This document shows, piece by piece, positions 7,692 through 15,738 of a stretch of 21,022 nt of DNA. The notes under the pieces were generated by a model. The model searched no databases, had not been told where the DNA came from, and saw only the letters and a list, made by a program, of their open reading frames with translations. A program made the position numbers and the translations under genes. Location: positions 1 to 21,022 of the forward strand of contig CANJTS010000011.1 in assembly GCA_947477655.1 (NCBI GenBank), written 5' to 3'. Position 1 is the stretch's first letter. Every line of letters begins with the position of its first letter. Source of the DNA: CAILUG01 sp903844415. GTDB lineage: Bacteria > Pseudomonadota > Gammaproteobacteria > Pseudomonadales > Pseudohongiellaceae.

Positions 7692-8207
7692 TCAAAAAGC
7701 TGGATATTCGATGTTGGCAATGATGTATCTGTGTTGCCCAGAGGGTGTTTGCACCGTAATTTCGGCATCCAGTGGTTTGCTTAACAATGCTCGTCCAAGC
7801 ACTGAGTCGATGCTGATGTAGTTACAGGCAGTATTGATTTCATCAGGTCCTATTAAGCGGTATCGAACTGACTCATCTTTTTCATTCAAAAGTACTACCC
7901 ATGCACCAAAATACACTTTACTTTGATCGGTAGGTAATTCCTTCACTACCCGCAGTATTTCTAGCCTTTTGCGTAAATAGTGAACACGATGATCAATTTC
8001 TCGTAAGCGTTTTTTGCCGTAAATGTAATCAGCATTTTCTGATCGATCACCCTGCGCTGCGGCTTCACTTACCGACTGTGTTATTTTGGGACGTTCTATC
8101 TTCCAGAGAAAATGTAATTCATCTTTTAAAGCGCGTTCACCCTCAGGCGTAATGTACGGAGACATGGGTTTGGTAGGTGGGCGATAACGTGACATTTGCA
8201 GTGACAT
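7692..8207 (-). CDS. greB: Transcription elongation factor GreB
   Basis: This is a 171-residue Gre factor. GreB inserts its coiled coil into the RNA polymerase secondary channel and stimulates cleavage of backtracked RNA. The diagnostic block GDRSENADYIYGKKRL plus REIDHRVHYL holds the acidic Asp/Glu tip. It is followed by the FKBP-like C-terminal half (YFGAWVVL, RLIGPDEI, ISIDSVLGRALL, then a PSGQ and IEYPAF tail). The YIYGKKRLREID form separates GreB from GreA. The start is uncertain: ATG at 8207 lacks a clear ribosome-binding site, and a second in-frame ATG four codons on (MSRYRPP, 8195) is equally possible. It lies 45 bases downstream of the cyclase gene on the same strand, an unusual neighbour for a core transcription factor. 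Confidence 0.93.
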   Translation of the reverse strand: MSLQMSRYRPPTKPMSPYITPEGERALKDELHFLWKIERPKITQSVSEAAAQGDRSENADYIYGKKRLREIDHRVHYLRKRLEILRVVKELPTDQSKVYFGAWVVLLNEKDESVRYRLIGPDEINTACNYISIDSVLGRALLSKPLDAEITVQTPSGQHRYIIANIEYPAF

Positions 8208-8252
8208 CCGTTTATCTTTAGCAGATATATTCTTAGTCTAAATTTTTGCTGA

Positions 8253-10205
8253 TTATTTATGAGTAAAAGTATGCACGCCATCCCAATCAACAGGAACATC
8301 TGCCTGTAGTTTATGCAAGCGATCACGATATAGATTTATGATGGTGTGGTTAGGAGTAAATCCGGTTAGTTGGCAACGCGTAGTGTAAACATCTAGTAAT
8401 TGCTGGGCAGTTATGAAATTCCCTGCCTGATAAACTCTGATAAAAGCGTGGTAGTCATCGAGCGTTGTAAGTAAACCTAGGGTTGCCTCAGTGGTAAACA
8501 TCAAAGGCGAAAAGATACGTACTGGTACGCTTTTTCCCTTTACTCTAACCATGTCAAGTTCCTGATATAAAAATTCGCTGGCCTTGTTACGGGTAAACTC
8601 GCTGACAATAATATTAACCCCATAACGCTTGGTTAATTCTTCCAAGCGTGAGGCCAAATTAACACCATCGCCAAGTGCTGTGTAATTCAGGCGAGTAGAG
8701 GAGCCTACATTACCAACAACTACTGTGTCAGTATTGATTCCCACTCCAATAGTGACGGTACTGAGGCCGCGTGAACTGAAACTCGTATTGACTTCATCCA
8801 GCACTTTGTAAATCGTTAAAGCAGTACGAATTGCCCGCGAGGGTGCATCTGCATAAGAGACTGGCGCACCAAACAGTGCCATAACTGCATCGCCGATATA
8901 TTTATCGACTACACCACCATTACTTTCGATTACGCCGGAAATCGCAGAAAAATATTCGTTTAGTAATTGTAAAATTTGTTGAGGGGTCTTCCCTTCGCAC
9001 AGAGTAGTGAAGTCGCGCATGTCGCAAAATAGAACTGTGAGCTCAATTTCTTCGCCGCCGAGTTCAAGGTTTTTGCTAAGTAGTTCGTTGGCAATTTGTG
9101 GGGATACCACTTTCCCAAGCAAATCACGGACTTTTTCTTTCTCGATAAGTCCTTTAACCATGCCGTTAAAAGACTGGGCAAGTTCTCCGAATTCATCTTG
9201 ATGTGCAATTATTACTTGCTGTTGGTAGTCACCGTCTCTGATACGGCGCGCGCCTTGTGCCAACAGCAGTAATGGGTGGGTAACGGTACGCGAAATAAAT
9301 ACGATACCAGCAGCAAGTATGGCTAGTCCAAGTGCGAAGATAGTGAACAAAACACCTTGGAGCTCTTCATAAGGTGCGAGTTGTTCCTTGAGCGATCGTT
9401 GCAATACTATTTCTACAGTACGAAGGTCTTGGCTAATGGGCTTTGCCATAGTTACGTAATCAGCATTATCCAGAGTTAATAGGCTGTCTAGACCTTGATT
9501 AGGTATGTTGTTGAACTGGCTTTGCAAGTCGCCCTGAGTTGAATCAGGCATGGTCGAACCATTGATGTGCCAAAGTTGATCTGTGTCTTTGAACAGAACT
9601 GAAACATCAGCAGAAATGGTTTTTTTGAAGTTTTCGGTAAATGTCTGGTTAAGTTCAAATCCCAATCCTAACCATGCTACCAGTTCAGGATTAAAAAAAG
9701 GTAACACCGTCAAGTGATAAGGGTGGCCATTCACGATTACTACATCGGCAGCTTCGGGGTATTCACCTGCACGATCTAGGATACGTGCAGAGTTAATCAA
9801 ATTACTCCAGGTTGGCTCTACACCAATAAGAGCAGGCTGCAGGGTGTCGGCAATGACAGTGCCATCTTGATCATTCACCAGCACCAGAAAATCTGCGTTC
9901 ACCAGTCGGCCCAAAAGGTTGGTCAATGCTGACAGGATTGTTAGATGATCGTTGGTTTCATAAACGTTTTTGAAAGCAAAGTCACTGGATAATGTATCAC
10001 CTGCAATGGCTAATGTTTCATTACGCTCAGATATAGTAGCCTCAAAATTTGCCAGCGCTTTTTGCATATCAAGTGTGATGAGTTCTACTGCTATGCGCGT
10101 GTTTGCTCGGGCGACAATTAAAAAAACGGCGGACAACACCACTAGCAGTGGTACCAGAAAAAAAATCAGCAATCGTGATTGAAAGCGTTTAAACCTGATT
10201 GGCAT
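8253..10205 (-). CDS. Membrane class III adenylate/guanylate cyclase with sensor and HAMP domains
   Basis: This 650-residue cyclase makes cAMP or cGMP. A first membrane helix (residues 11-32) and a second (about 284-306) bracket an extracytoplasmic region of about 245 residues resembling a Cache-type sensor (VNDQDGTVIADT near 110). A HAMP segment follows (to about 360, with QDEFGELAQSFNGMV), then the catalytic domain (about 385-570). The metal Asp395 (LFCDMRDFT) and Asp439 (YIGDA), Lys435, Asp513, Asn516 and Arg520 (ALGDGVNLASRLE) are all present, so it should be active. Adenylate cyclase is the likelier type. Its ATG overlaps the upstream cupredoxin stop by one base (TGATG), so translation is probably coupled. 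It is the third gene of an OMP-cupredoxin-cyclase unit, and the sensor may respond to a periplasmic copper or redox state (inference). Confidence 0.92.
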   Translation of the reverse strand: MPIRFKRFQSRLLIFFLVPLLVVLSAVFLIVARANTRIAVELITLDMQKALANFEATISERNETLAIAGDTLSSDFAFKNVYETNDHLTILSALTNLLGRLVNADFLVLVNDQDGTVIADTLQPALIGVEPTWSNLINSARILDRAGEYPEAADVVIVNGHPYHLTVLPFFNPELVAWLGLGFELNQTFTENFKKTISADVSVLFKDTDQLWHINGSTMPDSTQGDLQSQFNNIPNQGLDSLLTLDNADYVTMAKPISQDLRTVEIVLQRSLKEQLAPYEELQGVLFTIFALGLAILAAGIVFISRTVTHPLLLLAQGARRIRDGDYQQQVIIAHQDEFGELAQSFNGMVKGLIEKEKVRDLLGKVVSPQIANELLSKNLELGGEEIELTVLFCDMRDFTTLCEGKTPQQILQLLNEYFSAISGVIESNGGVVDKYIGDAVMALFGAPVSYADAPSRAIRTALTIYKVLDEVNTSFSSRGLSTVTIGVGINTDTVVVGNVGSSTRLNYTALGDGVNLASRLEELTKRYGVNIIVSEFTRNKASEFLYQELDMVRVKGKSVPVRIFSPLMFTTEATLGLLTTLDDYHAFIRVYQAGNFITAQQLLDVYTTRCQLTGFTPNHTIINLYRDRLHKLQADVPVDWDGVHTFTHK

Positions 10206-10849
10206 CAGTAACGATTACCGTTGCGGCGCGGAGCGCGTCTCACCATGCGTTCGGGACGTAATTCAATTTGTAAATGGAGAACGGCATTTTCTTCTGCAGT
10301 CACTGTCAGAGATTGTTTAAGGACTTCATCTCCTGCTAGCAAGGGATGCCAGATTTCTAAAGCCAATTCACCACCAGGTACTACTTCAAAACGGCCAATT
10401 CCCGCTGTTACTTCAGCAATTAAAGGAGTGTCCACAACAAGTATATATCCAAGCATATGGTCATGAATGTTGCAGCCTAACGTAACCAGGCCTGTATGAT
10501 CGAAACGAATAGGGGCAGCAGGTATACCAATATACAGAGGTATTTCAAAAGTCATGGCTTCGGAAAACGAATAGACATGATGGCGAATATGATCAGAATT
10601 TGGAAAGCTGACCTGTGAGCCAATGGTGATCGCGCTTACATGTGGCACAAACATCTCATCAATCTGATCAACTTCGATATTCTTGGGTGTGCTTGGTAAA
10701 CTTTGTCCATTTACGGACTTGATGTATACCACCGCATTTTCAATTAGATTGGAATTCTGGTCAGTTATATTGACGGTCAGGGTTGCGGCCCGCAAATTAC
10801 TTGCGGAAAAGACACCATAAAAAAAGAAGAGTATGGAACGAAATCGCAT
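10205..10849 (-). CDS. Secreted cupredoxin-like protein (methylamine utilization protein-like)
   Basis: This is a 214-residue exported protein. Residues 1-21 form a signal peptide (ending LRA). Residues 23-60 look like a short beta-sandwich of the carboxypeptidase-regulatory type (TLTVNITDQNSNLIENAVVYI). Residues 65-140 are a plastocyanin-like fold with a type-1 copper set: His90/91 in DHIRHHVYSF, Cys126 in LGCNIHDHM, His129 or 131, and Met132. Genes like this are often labelled methylamine utilization protein, but no methylamine genes occur here. I placed the start at 10849, 7 bases after the barrel gene's stop, with AAGG just upstream; a longer frame from 10882 would overlap the barrel gene. 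The C-terminus is Arg-rich. A role in electron transfer or copper sensing for the adjacent cyclase is inference. Confidence 0.85.
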   Translation of the reverse strand: MRFRSILFFFYGVFSASNLRAATLTVNITDQNSNLIENAVVYIKSVNGQSLPSTPKNIEVDQIDEMFVPHVSAITIGSQVSFPNSDHIRHHVYSFSEAMTFEIPLYIGIPAAPIRFDHTGLVTLGCNIHDHMLGYILVVDTPLIAEVTAGIGRFEVVPGGELALEIWHPLLAGDEVLKQSLTVTAEENAVLHLQIELRPERMVRRAPRRNGNRY

Positions 10850-10856
10850 TGCTACC

Positions 10857-11753
10857 TTAGAAACTGTAAATAAAACCAGCACGGATATTTAATACATCGT
10901 AATCGATGTTTCCGTTGCCGCGAGAGTCTTGATATTCAAAACCAAAATACCCCGTACCTGCAGCTAACAGTGCACGATTCAGATCAAGAGTCACAATTTT
11001 AGTCAGGGCAGGAATACGATAGGCGACCGTTTGTGCTCCAAACAACGTATCAAATGTAACGGCGGTCGCGGCATTTAACATCTGGGGGAAAGGGGTTGCA
11101 GTGGACACCACTTCTCCATCTTGCAACTGGAATGAGCTGTTTAGCCACATTGATTCGCTTATTTCCCACTCGCCTGAAACAAACACGGAGCGAGTTTGCA
11201 CATCCCACGAATTGCCGGGCTTAAGTTTAGCTGTAGGATTGGCTGGATTGAACTTGGGTACGTTGTGATCGCCATCACGTTGCTCAAAACGTAACCCTAC
11301 ATTGCCGCTCAAACGTTGCGAGAGCCGTTTATTAAATACTACTCCTGTGCTGTATACCCAGGCATCGCGGTTGTTCAGATTAAATTGATTACGCCTGAAA
11401 CCAAGTTCGAAACTAAGTGCTGGCGCCATCTCACCAATCCCGAATTTATGTTTGATGAGCAGTCCCAGCCCAGCTTCGATGTTATTTAAACCACTATAAG
11501 ATTGGTAAACAGTATTAGTAAAAGAACCTAAAAGACTAATACCCGTGTAATCAGCTACTTGCCAGTAGTATCCAGCGTTGGCTGCTAGTTTTAGATTTAA
11601 ATCAGAGTGGATGTCGATAGTTTGGATGGAGCGAGAAATGTTGTCGTTATAAAGAGATTCGACAGATACATCAACATTACCTTGGGCGAGCGCAGCTAAC
11701 GGAATGGCTGATAACAAGCTCAATAGCAAGACAGTGGTAAAAAAATTCAGCAT
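10857..11753 (-). CDS. Outer-membrane beta-barrel protein, function unknown
   Basis: This is a 298-residue protein with a clear signal peptide (residues 1-23, cut after ALA before QG). Alternating hydrophobic and polar strands run through its length, and it ends in aromatic residues (FIYSF), the usual outer-membrane insertion signal. Many strands begin or end with Tyr, Phe or Trp (NAGYYWQVADYTGISLLGSF; FELGFRRNQFNL), as in small barrels. The family is not recognised. A GGAG lies 6 bases before the ATG, and a candidate sigma70 promoter lies about 55 bases upstream. It heads a run of five genes, with the cupredoxin starting only 7 bases after its stop. It may import, anchor or present something to the periplasmic cupredoxin and cyclase sensor. 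Confidence 0.8.
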   Translation of the reverse strand: MLNFFTTVLLLSLLSAIPLAALAQGNVDVSVESLYNDNISRSIQTIDIHSDLNLKLAANAGYYWQVADYTGISLLGSFTNTVYQSYSGLNNIEAGLGLLIKHKFGIGEMAPALSFELGFRRNQFNLNNRDAWVYSTGVVFNKRLSQRLSGNVGLRFEQRDGDHNVPKFNPANPTAKLKPGNSWDVQTRSVFVSGEWEISESMWLNSSFQLQDGEVVSTATPFPQMLNAATAVTFDTLFGAQTVAYRIPALTKIVTLDLNRALLAAGTGYFGFEYQDSRGNGNIDYDVLNIRAGFIYSF

Positions 11754-11803
11754 CTAGGCTCCGTGTGAGGCTAAAAAATATTTGAAGTTAAAAACAATAT
11801 TTC

Positions 11804-11832
11804 ATTGTGTAGCAGCTGGAGGGGTTTTTCAA
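11804..11832 (-). promoter_or_regulatory. Candidate sigma70 promoter of the barrel-cupredoxin-cyclase operon
   Basis: On the minus strand, TTGAAA (11832-11827, 5/6) and CACAAT (11809-11804, 4/6) are separated by exactly 17 bases. Transcription would start near 11797, some 45 bases before the barrel gene's ATG. Position and spacing are good; the -10 is only moderate. Confidence 0.45.
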
Positions 11833-11890
11833 GGTTATAAAAACTCTTTTCCAAAAGCATGAAAGATTCAGCAGGTAAAAACTAATCTCT

Positions 11891-12496
11891 AATATTGGTC
11901 TGGTTAATGAGATGAAAATAGTTGCCAACCGTATGGATATCAATATTTATGAAGTTATCTGGGTTGCCGCCACCAAGTCATTCGGTTTTGTACCTTATTA
12001 TTCCGGTCATGGGACTTTGCATACCCATTGATCCGTTCTACCTTCACTAGAAGACACTCGAATACAGGATAAATACGCGCTTTATCGAACTCGCTAGTGA
12101 CGTGAACAGTGCAATTATAGAATGGGTGGTCGGCAAACCTGCGTAAGTATTAAATTTTTATCAAAGGTAGTAGGGTTCTGGTATTGGGTATTTCTCATAA
12201 AAAATATTTATGACATGCGCGAATCACCTTGTGTCGAACTGATGGAACTGCTGCAGGAAAAGGGCTTATTGATTGAATATTTAGACCCTTGGTGCTGGTA
12301 TTCCCCAGAATGCGAGAGCATATTTTCAATCTTGCGAGTTTGGAGTTGTCATCTGCGAATTTAGCTACTTTCGCTGTCATTCTGCTTGCCACCAACCGCG
12401 ATTTTCGATTACGCCATGATCAAAACGAATGCAAAACTGATTGTAGATACGCGCGGGGTGTACCTGAAGCCTGATGGGAATGTGGTCAAGGCTTGA
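11891..12496 (+). pseudogene. Remnant of a UDP-sugar (UDP-GlcNAc-type) 6-dehydrogenase
   Basis: Joining plus-strand frames recovers the C-terminal half of a nucleotide-sugar dehydrogenase (WbpA/TviB-like). Segments in order: NIGLVNEMKIVANRMDIN to GFVPYY; CIPIDPFYL with the catalytic Cys; RFIELASDVNSAIIEWVVGK; KGSRVLVLGISHKK; DMRESPCVELMELLQEKG; FPRMREHIFNLASLEL to ILLATN; and YAMIKTNAKLIVDTRGVYLK ending VVKA-TGA at 12496. At least four frameshifts separate these blocks. There is also a TAG where relatives have Trp (after PFYL). The NAD-binding N-terminal half is gone. Such enzymes make uronic sugars for capsule or O-antigen, so this is a relic of surface-polysaccharide genes. It ends 4 bases from the convergent gene at 12501. 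Confidence 0.93.
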
Positions 12497-12500
12497 TTGC

Positions 12501-13220
12501 TCAGGGAAGTTGCGCCGGCGCATCAACATGCTGCAAGTCGATGTTTTTCTCGTTGCAAATGTATTCCAGTAAATCTCCACCGGGCAGTAATGTGGCTTTA
12601 CCTGCAGTAGTGAAATTTTTTGCATAAGTGCCAGGATCTTCAATGGATACTTCGATCGACATGTTTTCTGCACTAGTGCGGGTGTAGCGCTCTACAATAT
12701 GTAATTGTTCTGTATGTGGGTGCCCCAGATAATCAAACCAGAATCTGTCGTTAAAACCGACTGTATCCACTGCCAGTGTGTCTCCTTGCCACTCACCTGT
12801 TGAATGGCCAAACCATTTAGGTGTGAGATCCTCAGGGTGACCTCGCTTGTCCATAAAAATTTGGTGATAGCTGTGAATATTACCTTCAAACAGGATGAAT
12901 ATAATGTTTGGAGCCTGATGAGTTCTGTCCTGGATCATACGCCAGGGATAAGGTGAACTGCGGGGAATACCTGAAGGCAGACAGTTACCTCGTGGATCAT
13001 TCTGCGAGCGGAGTGTTTGCATGTGTGCTACGACCCAGGGTAAGAGAATCAATTCTTCACCCGGTTTAAGACTGAGCCGAATATCGGCTGAATTGCTGCC
13101 ACTGCCCATCCATACGCTGGACATGTCGGGACTGCCATCAGGCAATCGTGTAATAGTTTCGGCGGCATTTGAATAATGTGTAACCAAATATAAGCAAAAT
13201 ATTTGAAAAGTTTTTTGCAT
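12501..13220 (-). CDS. Secreted WFGHS-motif family protein, second intact copy
   Basis: This 239-residue protein of unknown function is a paralogue of the product of 296-1177. A short hydrophobic N-terminus (about residues 1-19, ending SNAA) looks like a signal peptide. The mature part holds DGSPDMSSVW, then NCLPSGIPRSSPYPWRMIQ, FMDKRGHPEDLTPKWFGHST, GEWQGDTLAVDTVGFNDRFW and PHTEQLHIVERYTRT, and ends near a conserved Cys in LEYICNEKN. The NCLPSGIPR form differs from the RCKPSGGPR form of the first copy, so they are distinct subtypes. TAAGGA 8 bases before the ATG overlaps the stop of the upstream DUF6152 gene, which suggests a two-gene operon. That upstream gene is broken, so the pair may no longer work together. 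Confidence 0.82.
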   Translation of the reverse strand: MQKTFQIFCLYLVTHYSNAAETITRLPDGSPDMSSVWMGSGSNSADIRLSLKPGEELILLPWVVAHMQTLRSQNDPRGNCLPSGIPRSSPYPWRMIQDRTHQAPNIIFILFEGNIHSYHQIFMDKRGHPEDLTPKWFGHSTGEWQGDTLAVDTVGFNDRFWFDYLGHPHTEQLHIVERYTRTSAENMSIEVSIEDPGTYAKNFTTAGKATLLPGGDLLEYICNEKNIDLQHVDAPAQLP

Positions 13221-13230
13221 ATACGTGTCC

Positions 13231-13620
13231 TTACTGATCGTTGCCGGAAATAAAAGTTAATTCACTGCCATCATCGCGTGTTATCAACACGACTGCCGCT
13301 GTATTGGTGCCATCACGCGCATGCGAGGCAGTCATTTTTATTTGATCGTTTGTAGAAAGTGAATCTCGTTTCCAGCCGTTGCGAATAAGCATGTTGGGGC
13401 TCGCTAGCTCGAGATTCCAGGAAGCTACAATTCCATCATTACCAGTCACATCTAAATAAATATGGGCATGTGGGTTGGTCTACTCCAACTTGGAGATAGC
13501 GCCTTCAAGCGTGACAGTAACATTACGATCATATTCGGCAGCAAACGAATGGTGTGCCTGTGCTGGCAGACAGCAGAAGAGTGTGACTGCAATAGAAAGT
13601 TTCAACGTTGAGGAAATCAT
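13231..13620 (-). pseudogene. DUF6152 gene interrupted by an amber codon
   Basis: From ATG at 13620 the frame gives a signal peptide (MISSTLKLSIAVTLFCC, ending AQA), then HHSFAAEYDRNVTVTLEG and ISKLE, then TAG at 13482-13480. The same frame continues without shift: TNPHAHIYLDV, then LASPNMLIRNGWKRDSL, to TAA at 13231. This is the whole of a DUF6152 protein, a small secreted domain of about 125 residues with unknown function. The amber codon replaces the Trp of the family's EWTNPHA motif (TGG to TAG, one base). Everything else is intact, so the lesion is recent or a sequencing error. A downstream ATG (13449) could restart at MTGNDG but would lack the export signal and the HHSF motif. The stop overlaps the ribosome-binding site of the next gene. 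The 115 bases above the ATG hold nothing recognisable. Confidence 0.85.
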
Positions 13621-13735
13621 TCACATCCTTTAAAAATTTAATGCACGCTTTATACAGACATAAATACCATGCGTGCCTGAGCTGTTAAATACCTTTTGTT
13701 TCCATGATAGGGGAGCTAGTTATTTTTTTTTCGGC

Positions 13736-13764
13736 AAAAAAAAGCGCTGCCTGAGCAGCGCTTT
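13736..13764 (-). terminator. Rho-independent terminator of glnK-amtB
   Basis: On the minus strand, a 10-base perfect stem AAAGCGCTGC/GCAGCGCTTT with a TCAG loop runs into T8 (last three stem bases plus five). It sits about 100 bases after the amtB stop. Confidence 0.88.
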
Positions 13765-13862
13765 GTGGGGTTCCGAAAGAAGCGATGCTTGATTTTTCTA
13801 AGCATCTTTGTTGGTTCGTACATTATTAATCCGGCCCCAAACCCAATAGTCTTAGAGCTGAT

Positions 13863-15305
13863 TTACATATGATAAGCCTTCTCACCATGTTCGGAGATGT
13901 CCAGACCATTGGATTCAATCTCAGGGGTTACTCGCAAGCCGATAGTGTATTTGATTGCAGCAAGTATCACTGAGCTCACTACAGCACTCCAGACTACTGC
14001 GATTACTACTGTTTTCACCTGAATCAGTATTTGTGCGGTTGCATAACCGAACTCTGGACCTACCCAGCCGTCGACCACATAGCCAGCACCACCAAGAGCC
14101 GGATTGACAAATACACCAGTGAGGATTGCACCTACGATGCCGCCTACTGCGTGTATGCCAAAAGCGTCCAAGGCATCGTCATAACCGAGCATATTCTTCA
14201 GGTAGGCTACCGCGAAGAAACATGCAAGACTAGCAACGAGACCAATCACCAGCGCACCTTCAATGCCAACATAGCCGCAAGCAGGAGTAATCGCCACCAA
14301 GCCAGCGACAGCTCCTGAAATGATACCGAGCAGGCTAGGCTTGCCTTTTATGATCCATTCAGCAACCAGCCAAGTGACTGCAGCAACTGCGGCTGCAAAT
14401 AGGGTGTTGGCGAATGCCAGAACCGCATAACCGTTCGCTTCAAGGTTGGACCCAGCATTGAAACCAAACCACCCAAACCACAACAATGATGCGCCAATCA
14501 TGGTCATAGTAAGGCTGTGTGGTTGCATTGAGACTTTGCCATAACCTGTGCGTTTTCCTAAAAACAAAGCTGCTACCAAGCCCGCTACACCGGCGTTGAT
14601 ATGCACCACAGTGCCACCTGCAAAGTCCAGCGCACCTAACTGCCATAAATAACCTGCGGTAGCATTCAATTCTGCGACTACATCAGGACTCGCATAGGCG
14701 TCTGGACCGGGCCACCACCAAACCATGTGTGCCATTGGAACATACGAAAAAGTAAACCAAAGTACTGAGAAGATCAGGACTGCGGAAAATTTCATACGTT
14801 CAGCATAACCACCTGCTACTAAACATACGGTAATCGCTGCGAAAGTAAGCTGGAAAAAGGCAAACAACAATTCAGGAATGAGTACTTTTTTGCTAAAAGT
14901 AGCAGTGGCAACGAAAAATCCGTTGGCATCGTAAACCACACCATTAAGTAAGGTTTTGCTTAGACCGCCAAAAAAAGCGTTGCCGCTGCTGAAAGCCATG
15001 CTGTAGCCGTATACCACCCACAAGACAGAAATCACGCAAAAAATTGTGAAAATCTGCATCATGGTCGATAGCATATTCTTTGACCGAACCATGCCGCCAT
15101 AGAAAAGGGCAAGGCCGGGAATAGACATCATCAGTACAAATGCAGTCGATACTAGCATCCATGCAATATCACCATTATTGAACACAGGTGCGTCCTGCGC
15201 CATTGAGACTTGCGGGATAGCAAAGGCTGTTATAGCCAAACCCAACCAGGCGCGTTTTGCCTTTGCAGCCATTGAGGCTGGAATAAGTGAGGGAACGTTT
15301 ATCAT
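13863..15305 (-). CDS. amtB: Ammonium transporter AmtB (glnK-linked)
   Basis: This 480-residue member of the Amt/Mep/Rh family conducts ammonium across the inner membrane as a trimer. A signal peptide (to about SMAQ, residue 36) is followed by 11 predicted helices. The pore twin histidines are present: His235 in FAGGTVVHINAG and His385 in AFGIHAVGG. The WFGWFGFNAGSNL motif and the cytoplasmic tail (GLDISEHGEKAYHM) fit the family. A loop near residues 196-225 is longer than in the second copy. The frame is open back to 15416 but would overlap glnK; I chose ATG 15305, which has AGGAG 7 bases upstream. It starts 28 bases after glnK, so the pair forms the usual glnK-amtB operon, with GlnK blocking the channel when nitrogen is plentiful. 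A terminator follows. Confidence 0.95.
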   Translation of the reverse strand: MINVPSLIPASMAAKAKRAWLGLAITAFAIPQVSMAQDAPVFNNGDIAWMLVSTAFVLMMSIPGLALFYGGMVRSKNMLSTMMQIFTIFCVISVLWVVYGYSMAFSSGNAFFGGLSKTLLNGVVYDANGFFVATATFSKKVLIPELLFAFFQLTFAAITVCLVAGGYAERMKFSAVLIFSVLWFTFSYVPMAHMVWWWPGPDAYASPDVVAELNATAGYLWQLGALDFAGGTVVHINAGVAGLVAALFLGKRTGYGKVSMQPHSLTMTMIGASLLWFGWFGFNAGSNLEANGYAVLAFANTLFAAAVAAVTWLVAEWIIKGKPSLLGIISGAVAGLVAITPACGYVGIEGALVIGLVASLACFFAVAYLKNMLGYDDALDAFGIHAVGGIVGAILTGVFVNPALGGAGYVVDGWVGPEFGYATAQILIQVKTVVIAVVWSAVVSSVILAAIKYTIGLRVTPEIESNGLDISEHGEKAYHM

Positions 15306-15333
15306 TAAAAATCTCCTGGACTCGAAGGGGTAA

Positions 15334-15672
15334 TTAGATGGCATCTTCGCCGGTTTCGCCGGTGCGAATGCGAATGGCTTGTTCAAGGTTGGTGACAAAA
15401 ATTTTGCCGTCACCAATTTTGCCGGTATTCGCTGCTTTGGTTATGGCTTCAATCGTTTGTTCCAGGGCGCTGTCCTTCACTGCTACTTCAACTTTCAGTT
15501 TGGGAAGGAAATCTACAACGTATTCTGCCCCACGATACAACTCGGTGTGGCCTTTCTGGCGGCCAAATCCTTTTACCTCCGTAACGGTAATTCCCTGCAC
15601 CCCGATGTCCGAGAGGGCTTCTCGGACATCATCAAGCTTAAAAGGCTTGATAATAGCTTTGATCATTTTCAT
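15334..15672 (-). CDS. glnK: Nitrogen regulatory protein P-II, GlnK
   Basis: This 112-residue PII signal protein binds ATP/ADP and 2-oxoglutarate, is uridylylated when nitrogen is short, and docks on AmtB to close it. It opens MKMIKAIIKPFKLDDVREAL. The T-loop GHTELYRGAEY ends at Tyr51, the uridylylation site, and the C-terminal signature TGKIGDGKIFV is intact. The start is ATG 15672, with AGGAG 9 bases upstream. The frame extends to 15750, but that ATG lies inside the sigma54 promoter, so the longer form cannot be right. Lying directly ahead of amtB identifies it as GlnK and not GlnB. A consensus-like sigma54 promoter about 65 bases upstream implies induction by NtrC. Confidence 0.96.
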   Translation of the reverse strand: MKMIKAIIKPFKLDDVREALSDIGVQGITVTEVKGFGRQKGHTELYRGAEYVVDFLPKLKVEVAVKDSALEQTIEAITKAANTGKIGDGKIFVTNLEQAIRIRTGETGEDAI

Positions 15673-15738
15673 GTTTTGTGTCTCCTGAAACGTCATTTCT
15701 TCTTGTGAATGGATGGGTTCTTTACACCCAATATATAA

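Noticed and set aside
12122..12474. Small plus-strand reading frames as separate genes
   Set aside because: They are pieces of the frameshifted nucleotide-sugar dehydrogenase. Their homology blocks continue across frames in the correct order.
11891..13620. TAG recoded as tryptophan in this organism
   Set aside because: Two TAG codons sit at expected Trp positions, but intact genes (the GlxA-like regulator and coaX) end with TAG, and the dehydrogenase also has frameshifts. Ordinary gene decay is simpler.
15306..15416. N-terminal extension of amtB overlapping glnK
   Set aside because: The extra 37 residues have no family counterpart, and a clear AGGAG precedes ATG 15305.
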